Shown here: in pieces, positions 44,254 through 52,636 of the stretch
Layout of the letters: each line of letters opens with the position of its first letter
How positions within the stretch are numbered: the stretch's first letter is position 1
NCBI RefSeq assembly: GCF_012910785.2
Contig: NZ_WTVH02000010.1
Location: 496,001 to 560,000, forward strand
Direction: 5' to 3'
Source of the DNA: Aromatoleum buckelii
GTDB lineage: Bacteria > Pseudomonadota > Gammaproteobacteria > Burkholderiales > Rhodocyclaceae
DNA length: 64,000 nt
Notes under the pieces: generated by a model
Databases searched by the model: none
Told to the model about the DNA's origin: nothing
Seen by the model: only the letters and a program-made list of their open reading frames with translations
Made by a program: the position numbers and the translations under genes

Positions 44254-46563
44254 TCAAAGCGTTACCTCGAGGCTGACGACGCCTCCGCTGCCTTCGGGCG
44301 TCGTGGTTTCACCGCTGCTGCGGCGCACGATCGCCTCGTCGAGCGAGATATCGAGCGTGCCGCTCGTGCCCGGACGCACGACGAACGGCACCTGGACAGT
44401 GACGTGCTCCACGCCCGCGGGGAGGTCGACGCTGATTCGGCCATTCCCGGCCGGCTGGCCGCCCGCAGGTTCAAGACGCAGCGGATCGAAGCCGAGGATG
44501 GCTTCGCCCCCGGCGATCGAGCCCGGCACGACGAGATCGAGCGTGACGTGAATCCGCTCCCCGCTGCGGGCCGTGGACGGCCCCTGGATGCTCAGGACGG
44601 CCGGGCCGTCCGGCTCCGTCGCGGGCGGCGCGAGCGGCGGTGCGTCGTCCGGGAGCGATGGCCTGCGGGGGAGGGCGTCGGGCGGCTGGCTCGGCGCGCC
44701 CGTATCCGAACCCCACAGCCCGAGACTGCCGGGCAGGGTCGGGCCGAGCGCGAGCCGCGCCGCGCCGATGCTCGCGTCGGTGCCCGCAGGCAGGTCGGCA
44801 CGCGCGAGCGACGGGGCGACGATGTTGCGCACGATGCGCGGCGTGATCAGCAGGACGATCTCGGTCTTGCTCGCATTGTTGCGCTCACTCGAGAACAGGC
44901 GGCCGATCAGCGGCAGGTCGCCCAGGCCGGGCAGGCGCTGCGCGCTGCGGCGTTCCTCGTCGCTGATCAGGCCGGCGAGGACCTGGGTCTCACCGTTTCG
45001 CAGCCGCAGCACCGTCGCGGCGCTGCGCGTGCCGACCTGATAGGCCAGCGAATCCGACGGCCCCGGCACTTCGCGGACGATGTTGCTGACTTCGAGCGCG
45101 ACCTTGATCGCGACTTCGTCATCGAGCGTCACCGCCGGTTCGACGTCGAGCTTCAGGCCGACGTCGAGGTAGCTCACCGATGCCGAAACCCCGACGTTCG
45201 CGGTCGACGTCGTCGTGAACACGGGCAACTTCTCGCCGATGTGAATCTTCGCTTTCTCGCGGTTCTTCACTCGGATGCGCGGGTTCGCGAGCAGGTTCGT
45301 GTCGCCGTCCTCGGCGCGCAGGCGAAGGGTCAGGGCCGGATTCGTCACGTAGCCGGTGAGGTCGCCCCACTGCGCCCGCGGCACGACGCCCGGCGCGATC
45401 TCGCTGCCGGGCAGCGTGACGACTTCGCTGACGATTCCGGCTGCAGTCTGGGTCTGAGTGATCTGCTGCTGGCTGCGCAGCAGGCCATAACCGATCTCGT
45501 CGGGAAAATCGAGGCCGAGCTCGCGCAGTTTGCTGCGCGCCACTTCCAGCACTTCGACCTCCAGCATGACTTCGGGCTCGGCGACGTCGAGCGAGGCGAG
45601 CAGGCGTTCGGCGAGGCGGACTGCTTGGGGCGTGTCCTTGATCACCAGCAGGTTGAGCTTCTCGTCGATGAACATGTCCTTGCTCTTGACCAACTGCTTG
45701 AGCAGGCTCTGGGCCTGTTTTGCGTCGGCGTTCGCGAGGTAGAAGCTGCGCGTCACGAGTTCCTGGTAGTCGCGCTGCTTCGCCGGAGTCGCGGGATAGA
45801 TCAGTACTGAATTCGCGTTAAGCACCTTGCGCTCGATCTGCTGCGTGATGGCGACCAGCTTGATGACTTCGTCGACCGAGCTGTCGCGCACGAAAAGCGT
45901 CACCGGCGCATCGATCCTGACGTCGCGGTCGAAGACGAAATTGAGCCCGGCCGCGTGCGACAGCGCCTCGAAAACCACGCGCAGCGGCGCATCGCGAAAC
46001 TGCAGGCTCACCGGCTTCGCGAGCGGACCGCTGAGCGCCTCGGCCGGCGGTGCCCGACGCTCGGCGCGCTCCTCGATGTCGCGCAGCAGCCTGCGCGCGC
46101 GGGCGTTGTTCGGTGCTCCGGCGAGCAGCCCGCGCACGAGCCGCTCGGCGGTCGCGAGGTCGTTCCGCGCCCACGCGGCTTCGGCCTCGGCGAATTGCGC
46201 CGCGCGGCGCCGGTCGGCTTCGATCGCCTCGAGCCCGGCCCGGGCGCGAGGATGATCGGGATCGATCTCCTGTGCCTCGCGATAGCGTCGTGCGGCTTCG
46301 TCCAGACGTCCCGCCGCGCGGGCGCGTTCGGCGTCCGCGAGGTGCTCCGCGGTGAGCAGCTCGCGCTGCCGGAGGTAATAGGCGCGCAGTTCGGGATCGT
46401 CGGGCGTATCGCGCACTGCCTGCTGCAGGCGGATGAAAGCCTCGGTGCGATCGCCGCCGGAAAATTCGGCGCGGCTACGTTCGACCGGGTCTTTCGTCGT
46501 GCTGCATGCGGAAAGAAAGGAGGTCAGCACCAGGACAGCGAAAATCGCGCGCCCGTAGTCCAT
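44254..46563 (-). CDS. Secretin lipoprotein with C-terminal cohesin-like domain
   Basis: Outer-membrane secretin of the operon, 769 residues. It has a lipoprotein signal with Cys20 (LTSFLSAC), a TPR-like region (about 30-170), an STN/N-domain (SLQFRDAPLRVVFEALSHAAG), and the secretin domain (VTNPALTLRLRAEDGDTNLLANPRIRV; TEIVLLITPRIVRNI). The last 117 residues (from about 653; VLSIQGPSTARSGERIHV, AILGFDPLRLEP) look like a cohesin/Ig-like beta domain, which classical GspD lacks. An alternative ATG at 46659 overlaps the upstream stop (ATGA), but would put 32 residues ahead of the signal peptide. Confidence 0.88.
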   Translation of the reverse strand: MDYGRAIFAVLVLTSFLSACSTTKDPVERSRAEFSGGDRTEAFIRLQQAVRDTPDDPELRAYYLRQRELLTAEHLADAERARAAGRLDEAARRYREAQEIDPDHPRARAGLEAIEADRRRAAQFAEAEAAWARNDLATAERLVRGLLAGAPNNARARRLLRDIEERAERRAPPAEALSGPLAKPVSLQFRDAPLRVVFEALSHAAGLNFVFDRDVRIDAPVTLFVRDSSVDEVIKLVAITQQIERKVLNANSVLIYPATPAKQRDYQELVTRSFYLANADAKQAQSLLKQLVKSKDMFIDEKLNLLVIKDTPQAVRLAERLLASLDVAEPEVMLEVEVLEVARSKLRELGLDFPDEIGYGLLRSQQQITQTQTAAGIVSEVVTLPGSEIAPGVVPRAQWGDLTGYVTNPALTLRLRAEDGDTNLLANPRIRVKNREKAKIHIGEKLPVFTTTSTANVGVSASVSYLDVGLKLDVEPAVTLDDEVAIKVALEVSNIVREVPGPSDSLAYQVGTRSAATVLRLRNGETQVLAGLISDEERRSAQRLPGLGDLPLIGRLFSSERNNASKTEIVLLITPRIVRNIVAPSLARADLPAGTDASIGAARLALGPTLPGSLGLWGSDTGAPSQPPDALPRRPSLPDDAPPLAPPATEPDGPAVLSIQGPSTARSGERIHVTLDLVVPGSIAGGEAILGFDPLRLEPAGGQPAGNGRISVDLPAGVEHVTVQVPFVVRPGTSGTLDISLDEAIVRRSSGETTTPEGSGGVVSLEVTL

Positions 46564-46655
46564 CCACTTCGCCCCCGGATCGCGACGGCCCCGCTGCCCG
46601 GGCGGAATGCGGAAAATCGGTAGGAATGTCGCCATGGCGATGCGTGTACTGAGGA

Positions 46656-47171
46656 TCATGACGAGCCCGAAACGGTGAGTACCTGGCGCGTGCGCCGCGG
46701 CAGATAAGTGAATTCGATGAAGGCGGTCGTGACGCGTTCGACCCGGTAGCGGTCGTCGATGGTGTCGTGCGCGCGCACGACGCGCAGTTGTTCGCCTTCG
46801 AGGAGGAACGCAGTCAGCTCGCCGCGTTCTTCCAGCGCGCCGACGAAGCGAAAAGGTAAGGGCGGCGCGTCGGGTACGGGGGACGGGACTGCCAGCTCGG
46901 CGGGAGGGTGAAGCTGCATTGGCGGCAGGATGTCGGCGGCCACGTCCGGCAGAGGCGCGCGGTCGACGCTCAACCCGTTCAGCGACGGCATCGGCTGCGG
47001 CACGCGGGCGCGCCGGGTCGTTGCCGGCGCGCGCCGGCTGTCGCGAACCGCGCTGTCTTCATCCGCCGCCAAGCCGGTCTCGTCCTCCAGCGAAGCCGCC
47101 CACCAGGTTGCCGCCAAGGTGGCGACGAGCGCGGCGCCGATGACGAACCTGCGGCGTTTGTCTCGCGTCAT
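46656..47171 (-). CDS. PilP/GspC-like periplasmic protein
   Basis: 171 residues: one N-terminal membrane helix (about 9-26), a Pro/Ala-rich linker, then a small beta domain (PFRFVGALEERGELTAFLLEGEQLRVV) of the PilP/GspC homology-region type that docks on the secretin. The assignment rests on size, layout and position just before the secretin, as in pilMNOPQ. Its start overlaps the previous stop (ATGA). Confidence 0.65.
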   Translation of the reverse strand: MTRDKRRRFVIGAALVATLAATWWAASLEDETGLAADEDSAVRDSRRAPATTRRARVPQPMPSLNGLSVDRAPLPDVAADILPPMQLHPPAELAVPSPVPDAPPLPFRFVGALEERGELTAFLLEGEQLRVVRAHDTIDDRYRVERVTTAFIEFTYLPRRTRQVLTVSGSS

Positions 47172-47716
47172 CGCTCCTTCCTCACAAAAAGCACGAACCG
47201 CGCCTCGCCTTCAACCTCGCTGCTTCGGGAGGCGGCGCGCTTGACAGACAGCGACTCCAGCGCGAGTTCGGGCATCTCGCGCAGCGTCTCGGCAAGCCAG
47301 GCGTAGACGCGCGTGAAGTTGCCGCTGATCGGAAGCGCAAGCGAGATGTGCTCCAGCGGGGTGTCAGGGACGTCGGCGCTGTCGTAACTGGCGCCCTCGA
47401 TCGCGATGCCTTGCGCTTCGGCCATTGCATGCAGGTGGTCGAGCCTCGCCGGCAATGCCGCCCTCACCGGAAACGCCGCGTAATAGCGGTCGATTCGGCT
47501 GCGGGGATCGGGCGTCGCATGCGCTGCAGGTCGCGCGGGACGCAACAGCCGGGCGCGCTCCTCGGCGAGCGCGTCGCGTTGCGCGCCGATCTCGGCGTCG
47601 CCGGAGAATCCGAACGCCAAGGCAAAGGCGAGCAGCGATGCGCCGAGCGCACCGGGCCAGCCCGCGTGCAGGATCGCCCGCAGGACCGCTTCCTGGAGGC
47701 GCGCACCATGCCTCAT
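47168..47716 (-). CDS. PilO/GspM-like inner-membrane protein
   Basis: 182 residues: one membrane helix (about 22-40), a coiled stretch (QRDALAEERARLL), then a ferredoxin-like periplasmic domain (HISLALPISGNFTRVYAWLAETL, a typical PilO motif). Forms the inner-membrane platform with the PilN-like protein. Translationally coupled to both neighbours by ATGA overlaps. Confidence 0.68.
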   Translation of the reverse strand: MRHGARLQEAVLRAILHAGWPGALGASLLAFALAFGFSGDAEIGAQRDALAEERARLLRPARPAAHATPDPRSRIDRYYAAFPVRAALPARLDHLHAMAEAQGIAIEGASYDSADVPDTPLEHISLALPISGNFTRVYAWLAETLREMPELALESLSVKRAASRSSEVEGEARFVLFVRKER

Positions 47717-48267
47717 CGCGCAGTTCTCCAGCGCGCGCTGGTGGCAAAACGCACGACGTCGCCCCCGTCGCCACTCGTCCATTCATGGCGATCGATGCGT
47801 GCATCGCGCAGCCCGCCTTGTTGCTGCAGGCGGTGGAGATGGTCGAAGGCGGCGCCGAGCGCGGGCGCTTCGCCAACGAGACGCAGGGTTCCGCCCGCAG
47901 CGTCGGCATGGATTTCGAGAAGCGCGGCGTCGTCGCTGCGCGTGCGCGCAAGCGCGGCGAAGAGGCCGCTCCAGTCCGCATTCCTTTGCGCCGCGACCTT
48001 ATTCGCTGCCTGAACTTCCTTCGCCGAAGGGGGAGGCGACGGGGGCGCAGGGGCTGCCGAAAGCTTGCGCTGCAGCTGGTGGCGCAGGCGGGCGACGATC
48101 GCTTCGCGCTCGGCGAGGTCGGTCCGGGCGGCTTCGAACGCCACTACCTCGAAGCCGACGGCGACGAGCCCGACGCTCAGCAGCACCCAGCCGAGCCAGC
48201 CGGAACGGCGGCGAAGCGGCGCGAAATCGAGGACCAGCGGCGCTGGGGCGCCGCGAATCAGGGCCAT
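47713..48267 (-). CDS. PilN-like inner-membrane protein
   Basis: 184 residues: a short cytoplasmic N-terminus (LVLDFAPLRRRSG), one membrane helix (about 23-43), a coiled segment (AEREAIVARLRHQLQ), and a periplasmic ferredoxin-like domain. The layout matches PilN/GspL C-terminal halves. I chose ATG 48267; longer in-frame starts lie in the upstream gene. Confidence 0.65.
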   Translation of the reverse strand: MALIRGAPAPLVLDFAPLRRRSGWLGWVLLSVGLVAVGFEVVAFEAARTDLAEREAIVARLRHQLQRKLSAAPAPPSPPPSAKEVQAANKVAAQRNADWSGLFAALARTRSDDAALLEIHADAAGGTLRLVGEAPALGAAFDHLHRLQQQGGLRDARIDRHEWTSGDGGDVVRFATSARWRTAR

Positions 48268-48983
48268 GAAGCGTCTCCCGTGTCTTCGATGCTCCAGCCC
48301 GCAGGCGCGGCGGGTGCGATGCCGGAGGTATAGAGCGCGCCTGCGCGATCCGCCCCCGCCATGCGCAGCGTCCAGCTCTCGAGCGTCTGGCGCAGGACCT
48401 GCGCGCCGTCCTCGCCCACGTTCTGGCTGCGCAGCGCCTGCCACGCCCCGTCGCGCCATAAGCCGACGGTGAGCCGGGAGCCACGTGCTACCGCGAGCGC
48501 ACCGAACGCTCCCGGAGCGCTGTCGAGGCGGCGCTGCAACCGGTTGAAGCGATGCACGAAGCAACCTGCGACGCCGACGAGGCGCAGCCGGCGTGCGCGG
48601 GCGAAAGCCTGGAGCGCATCGGTCACGCTGCGCTGCGCTGCGCACGCGAGGACCGGGAAGTGCACCGGGCCGCGGTCGAATGCGAAAGTCCATTCCGGCT
48701 CGGCGACGCCGTGTACCTCGCGGAAACGGTGGGCGAGGTAAGCGTGACGCTCCTCGCGGCCGCGCAACGCAGCGGGCCAGAGCACGACCAGGTAGCGCAG
48801 CCAGCTGTCGTCGATGACGACCTGCAGGCGGCTGCGCGCGGGGGTGGCGCTGGCCTCGAGCGCTTCCAGCGCGGCCGCCGGCGTCGCTTCGCCGAACGCG
48901 ATCCGGCGCGCGCCCGCCCCCGTGCCGAGCGTCCATGCCCCGGCTTCGAGACACAGCAGCAGATCAGCCGAGGAGCGTGACAC
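48258..48983 (-). CDS. PilM/MshI-like cytoplasmic platform protein (tentative)
   Basis: 241 residues, no membrane helix. It has faint resemblance to the actin-like PilM/GspL cytoplasmic domain (start LLLCLEAGAWTLGTGAG; VVIDDSWLRYLVVLW), but I cannot confirm an ATP-binding fold by eye. Its position between the ATPase and PilN-like genes supports the call. The start overlaps the ATPase gene by 20 bases. Confidence 0.5.
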   Translation of the reverse strand: MSRSSADLLLCLEAGAWTLGTGAGARRIAFGEATPAAALEALEASATPARSRLQVVIDDSWLRYLVVLWPAALRGREERHAYLAHRFREVHGVAEPEWTFAFDRGPVHFPVLACAAQRSVTDALQAFARARRLRLVGVAGCFVHRFNRLQRRLDSAPGAFGALAVARGSRLTVGLWRDGAWQALRSQNVGEDGAQVLRQTLESWTLRMAGADRAGALYTSGIAPAAPAGWSIEDTGDASWP

Positions 48984-50655
48984 GGTTCAACTCCTGGAGG
49001 GTCGTTTCCCCTTTCTCCACCAGCTGCGTGACGGCGGTGCGCAAAGAGCGGAAGCCGCGGCGATGCGCCGCCTCCTTCATGCTGCGCAGGGGCGCGCGGC
49101 TGACGATCAGTTCGCGCAGCTCGTCGTCGAGGAGCAGCACTTCGGCGACGGCCCGTCGGCCACGGTAGCCCGAGCCGCGACAGTGGCCGCAGCCGGTGCC
49201 GGCGCGGTAACGGAAGCTTGCGCTGTCGCCCAGTTGCGACTCGGCGACGAGCTGCGGGTCGGGGACGACGTCGCGGCTGCAGTGCGGGCAGTTGATCCGC
49301 ACGAGGCGCTGGGCGACCGCGCCGTTAAGGGCGCCGACGAGGTTGTAGGGATCGATCCCCATGTGCATGAAGCGGCCGATCACATCGAACACGCTGTTGG
49401 CGTGTACGGTCGTGAACACCAGGTGGCCGGTGAGCGCGGCCTGCACGGCGATCTCGGCAGTATCGGGGTCGCGGATCTCGCCGACCATGATCTTGTCCGG
49501 GTCGTGACGCAGGATCGAACGCAGGCCGCGGGCGAACGTGAGGCCTTTTTTTTCATTCACCGGAATCTGCAGCACGCCGGCGAGCTGATATTCGACCGGG
49601 TCCTCGATCGTGACGATCTTGTCCAGTCCGTGGTTGGTTTCGCCGAGCACCGCGTAGAGCGTCGTCGTCTTGCCACTGCCGGTAGGCCCGGTGACGAGGA
49701 GCATGCCGTAAGGCTCGCTGGCGAGGCGGCGCAGCAGGCTGCGCGAGCCCGGATCGAATCCGAGCGCCTCGAGCGTCAGGCCGCTCATCTCGCGCGTCAG
49801 GTGCTCCTTGTCGAGGATGCGCAGCACTGCGTCCTCGCCATGGATGCTGGGCATGATCGACACGCGGAAGTCGATCTCGCGCCCGCCCGCCTGCGCTTTG
49901 AAGCGACCGTCCTGGGGCACGCGGCTTTCGGCGATGTCGAGCTCGGCCATCACCTTGAGGCGCGAAATCGCCTGTTCGGCCAACTCGTTGCCGGAAGCGC
50001 CGCCGACGCGGGAGAGGACGCCGTCGACGCGATACTTGATGACGAGGCCGCCGGGCACTGCCTCGAGGTGGATGTCGCTCGCGCCCTGTTTGAGCGCGTC
50101 GTAGAGCGTGGAATTGACCAGCTTCACGACAGGACTCGCGTCGGCGCTGATGCGCCGCAGCGACAGGTCCTCGACGTCATCGCTGCCACTGCCGGCCTCG
50201 CGCGCGTCGGTCACGCCGGCGGCGCGGCGCACTTCGTCCTCGTGGCGCGCCAGACAGCCGCCGAGGTCGTCGCGGTCCGCGAGCGCCAGCGTGAAAGGCT
50301 CGACCAGACGCGCGCCGAGGCCGTCGAGCAGGTCGTCATCGAACGGATCGGCCAGCACCACCAGCAGCGCCCCGTGCTCGTCCCGCACGGCGACGCATTC
50401 GCGCCGCAGCGAAGTCTCGAAGTCGATCGCGGCGAAGTCGGGAGCGAGATTCATCAGGCGGGCAGGGGCGACGACGGGCAGATGGACGGTTGCCCCGAGA
50501 CGCGCCAGCCGCTCGGCGGGCGCGGCTTCGAGCCGGGCGAGCGCATCGAGCAGCCGGCCTCCGGCCGCGCGCGCAGCGGCGAGTTCGTTCGCGGAGAAAG
50601 GCGGGCGCTGCGGGCGTGTCAAGTCGTGCCCGGGGATCACGGCTTCGTGGTTCAT
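48964..50655 (-). CDS. gspE: GspE/PilB-type secretion ATPase
   Basis: Cytoplasmic assembly ATPase, 563 residues: N-terminal T2SSE_N-like domain (about 45-130), Walker A GPTGSGKTTTLY, Asp box EDPVEYQL, Walker B IMVGEIRDPDTAEIA, His box FTTVHAN, and a tetracysteine zinc motif (CPHC and CGHC). I do not see the RLG-type c-di-GMP motif of MshE at the N-terminus. I chose ATG 50655, which overlaps the gspF stop. Confidence 0.92.
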   Translation of the reverse strand: MNHEAVIPGHDLTRPQRPPFSANELAAARAAGGRLLDALARLEAAPAERLARLGATVHLPVVAPARLMNLAPDFAAIDFETSLRRECVAVRDEHGALLVVLADPFDDDLLDGLGARLVEPFTLALADRDDLGGCLARHEDEVRRAAGVTDAREAGSGSDDVEDLSLRRISADASPVVKLVNSTLYDALKQGASDIHLEAVPGGLVIKYRVDGVLSRVGGASGNELAEQAISRLKVMAELDIAESRVPQDGRFKAQAGGREIDFRVSIMPSIHGEDAVLRILDKEHLTREMSGLTLEALGFDPGSRSLLRRLASEPYGMLLVTGPTGSGKTTTLYAVLGETNHGLDKIVTIEDPVEYQLAGVLQIPVNEKKGLTFARGLRSILRHDPDKIMVGEIRDPDTAEIAVQAALTGHLVFTTVHANSVFDVIGRFMHMGIDPYNLVGALNGAVAQRLVRINCPHCSRDVVPDPQLVAESQLGDSASFRYRAGTGCGHCRGSGYRGRRAVAEVLLLDDELRELIVSRAPLRSMKEAAHRRGFRSLRTAVTQLVEKGETTLQELNRVTLLG

Positions 50656-51830
50656 CCGATCGTTTCGGCGAGCTGGAAGATCGGCAGGTACATCAGCACG
50701 ACGATCAGGCCGATCGCGCAGCCGATGATGAGCATCAGCAGCGGTCCGAACAGGCGGGTGAGCCATTCGACCTGCCGCGCGGTGTCGTTTTCGTGGAATT
50801 CGGCCGAGCGGGTCAGCATCTCGCCGAGATTGCCGGCGCGTTCGCCCACTTCCAGCATGCGCAGCGCCACTCGGGTCGTGAGGCCGTGGGCCGCGAGCGT
50901 CGCGGAAAATGCGCGGCCTTCGCGAATGCCTTCGATCGCGAGTTCGAGGCTGCCACGCAACCCCGGCGAAAGCAGGCCGGCGACCATGCGCAGCGCGGTG
51001 ATCGCCGGAATTCCTCCTGACAGCAGCATGCCCAGCGTGCGGTAAAAGCGGGCGAGCTGGAACACCCTCAGCCGCTTGCCCAGCACGGGCAGCTTCCAGA
51101 GCTGGCGACCGGCCGCGGCGCGCAGCGCCGGAGCGCGCGCCGTAGCGATCGTGGCGAAGACGACCCCCAGCACGATGACGCCGAGCCCGGCCGCGTGATG
51201 TTCGACGAATTGGCCCCAGTCGAGCAACACCCGCGACAGCCACGGAAGATTGCCGCCGACGTCGGCGTAGATATGCGAGAAGCGCGGTACCACGTAGCCC
51301 AGCAGGAAAAGCACGACCAGCCCACCGACCGCCAGCAGCAACACCGGATAGATCGCCGCGCTCACGAGTTTGCCGCGCAGCGTCTCGACCTGTTGCTGGT
51401 ACGCGATGTAACGCTCCAGTGCGAGGTCGAGATTGCTGGTGCGTTCCGCCGCCCGGATCATCGCGATGTAGAACGACGGAAACGCTTCGGACGCGCCTTC
51501 CAGTGCGTTCGACAGCGAGCGCCCTTCGCGCAGTGCGCCTTGCAGCTTCAGCAGCACGGCTCGCACGGCCCGGCGGCCTTCCCCTTCAGCCAGGGCGGAA
51601 ATCGCCTCGGCGAGCGGAATGCCCGCACGCAGCAGGGCGAGCATCTCCTGATTGAACAGCAGCAGCGGAAAGCGCCCGGCGACGCGCGAGGCGCCCGCAG
51701 TCGCGCGCAGGGTCAGGATCGACAGCCCCTGCGCCGCGGCGAGCGCCCGCGCTTCGCCCTCGCTGGTGGCTTCCAGCTCGGTTTCGATCACGGACGCGTC
51801 GGCGGCGAGGGCCTTGAGGCGGTAGCGCAT
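50652..51830 (-). CDS. gspF: GspF-like inner-membrane platform protein
   Basis: 392 residues with the two GspF domains and three membrane helices (about 160-185, 215-235, 365-388). It has FNQEMLALLRAGIPLAEAI in the first repeat and LARFYRTLGMLLSGGIPAITAL in the second. It follows gspG by 15 bases and overlaps gspE by 4. Confidence 0.92.
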   Translation of the reverse strand: MRYRLKALAADASVIETELEATSEGEARALAAAQGLSILTLRATAGASRVAGRFPLLLFNQEMLALLRAGIPLAEAISALAEGEGRRAVRAVLLKLQGALREGRSLSNALEGASEAFPSFYIAMIRAAERTSNLDLALERYIAYQQQVETLRGKLVSAAIYPVLLLAVGGLVVLFLLGYVVPRFSHIYADVGGNLPWLSRVLLDWGQFVEHHAAGLGVIVLGVVFATIATARAPALRAAAGRQLWKLPVLGKRLRVFQLARFYRTLGMLLSGGIPAITALRMVAGLLSPGLRGSLELAIEGIREGRAFSATLAAHGLTTRVALRMLEVGERAGNLGEMLTRSAEFHENDTARQVEWLTRLFGPLLMLIIGCAIGLIVVLMYLPIFQLAETIG

Positions 51831-51845
51831 GAAGGGCCGCGGCGC

Positions 51846-52298
51846 TTACCAGTTCACCACATCCGCCCCGTCGCCTTCGCCGCCGGGTTGGCCGTCGGCA
51901 CCGAAAGAGTAGAGGTCGAACTCGCTGCGTTCGCCCGGATAGCGATACTCATAGGACTTCCCCCACGGATCGCTGGGCACGGCCTTGCGCAGGTAAGGGC
52001 CCTCCCAGCGTTCCTCGCCGGGCGAGTTCACCAGCGCATCGAGGCCTTGCTCAGTGGAAGGATAGTGGCCGAGGTCGAGGCGGTACTGGTCGAGCGCCTT
52101 TTCCAGCGCGTCGATCTGCGCGCGGGCGGTCTTGACTTCGGATTTGCCGATCTGCGCGAAAAAGCGTGGGCCGACGTAGCCGGCGAGAAGGCCGATGATG
52201 ACCATCACGACGAGCAGTTCGAGCAGGGTGAAGCCGCGCGGACGGCGGGAGAAACGGGCAGCCCCACTCGGCGGCGGCCGAGTTGCAGTCATGACCAT
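51846..52298 (-). CDS. gspG: GspG, major pseudopilin
   Basis: First gene of the operon, 150 residues. The leader is followed by Gly/FTLLELLVVMVIIGLLAGYVGPRF with Glu5, then the classic GspG body (HYPSTEQGLDALV, YLRKAVPSDPWGKSYEYRYPG) ending in the calcium-site sequence GADGQPGGEGDGADVVNW. I chose ATG 52298; ATG 52292 is possible. This is the best match to a true type II pseudopilin in the set. Confidence 0.93.
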   Translation of the reverse strand: MVMTATRPPPSGAARFSRRPRGFTLLELLVVMVIIGLLAGYVGPRFFAQIGKSEVKTARAQIDALEKALDQYRLDLGHYPSTEQGLDALVNSPGEERWEGPYLRKAVPSDPWGKSYEYRYPGERSEFDLYSFGADGQPGGEGDGADVVNW

Positions 52299-52636
52299 CC
52301 TGTCTTCTGCGTTTTCTCGTGATAAATCAGGCGCGAAATTGTCGCATGGCACCGCCAAAGCAGGGGCGGCGGCCTTTCTCCGCCGTCGTGCTGCGCGAGG
52401 GCGAGGCACCGCGCAGAAAAAAATCGGACTTTCGGTAGCAGCTTTCATCTGTCAAGCAACTTTCGCACGCTGTCGGCGATTTTTACACATAGCCTTAACG
52501 CGGAAGAGAAAAGCCAAAAAAACGCTTTCCAATCATCTGTGTACGTGTTCGGTACGGAATGTGCTTTAGACGCCGTGAAGGGGAGTAAATCGTTTTGAGA
52601 CCCCTGCGCAACAAACACGGAGATGAGGGCTGGATC
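52299..52636. other. Divergent intergenic region (gspG / PEP-CTERM gene)
   Basis: 338 bases without a gene. On the gspG side are two inverted repeats: CGGCGG/CCGCCG (52367-52385) and CTGCGCG/CGCGCAG (52391-52416), the latter next to a run of seven A. I see no convincing sigma70 or sigma54 promoter for gspG. On the other side is a sigma54-like element (52550-52565) for the PEP-CTERM gene. Confidence 0.6.
52550..52565 (+). promoter_or_regulatory. Sigma54-like promoter of the PEP-CTERM gene
   Basis: CGGTACG-N4-GTGCT: GG (52551-52552) and GC (52563-52564) are exactly 10 bases apart, and most other positions fit TGGCACR-N4-TTGCW. The start site would fall about 60 bases before ATG 52637. Sigma54/PrsR control of PEP-CTERM genes is described in Zoogloea, which fits, but no activator site was recognised here. 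Confidence 0.55.

Noticed and set aside
52335-52365. Sigma54 promoter on the minus strand for gspG (a TTGGCGGTGCC-type stretch)
   Set aside because: The GG to GC spacing is 9, not 10, and the flanking bases do not fit.
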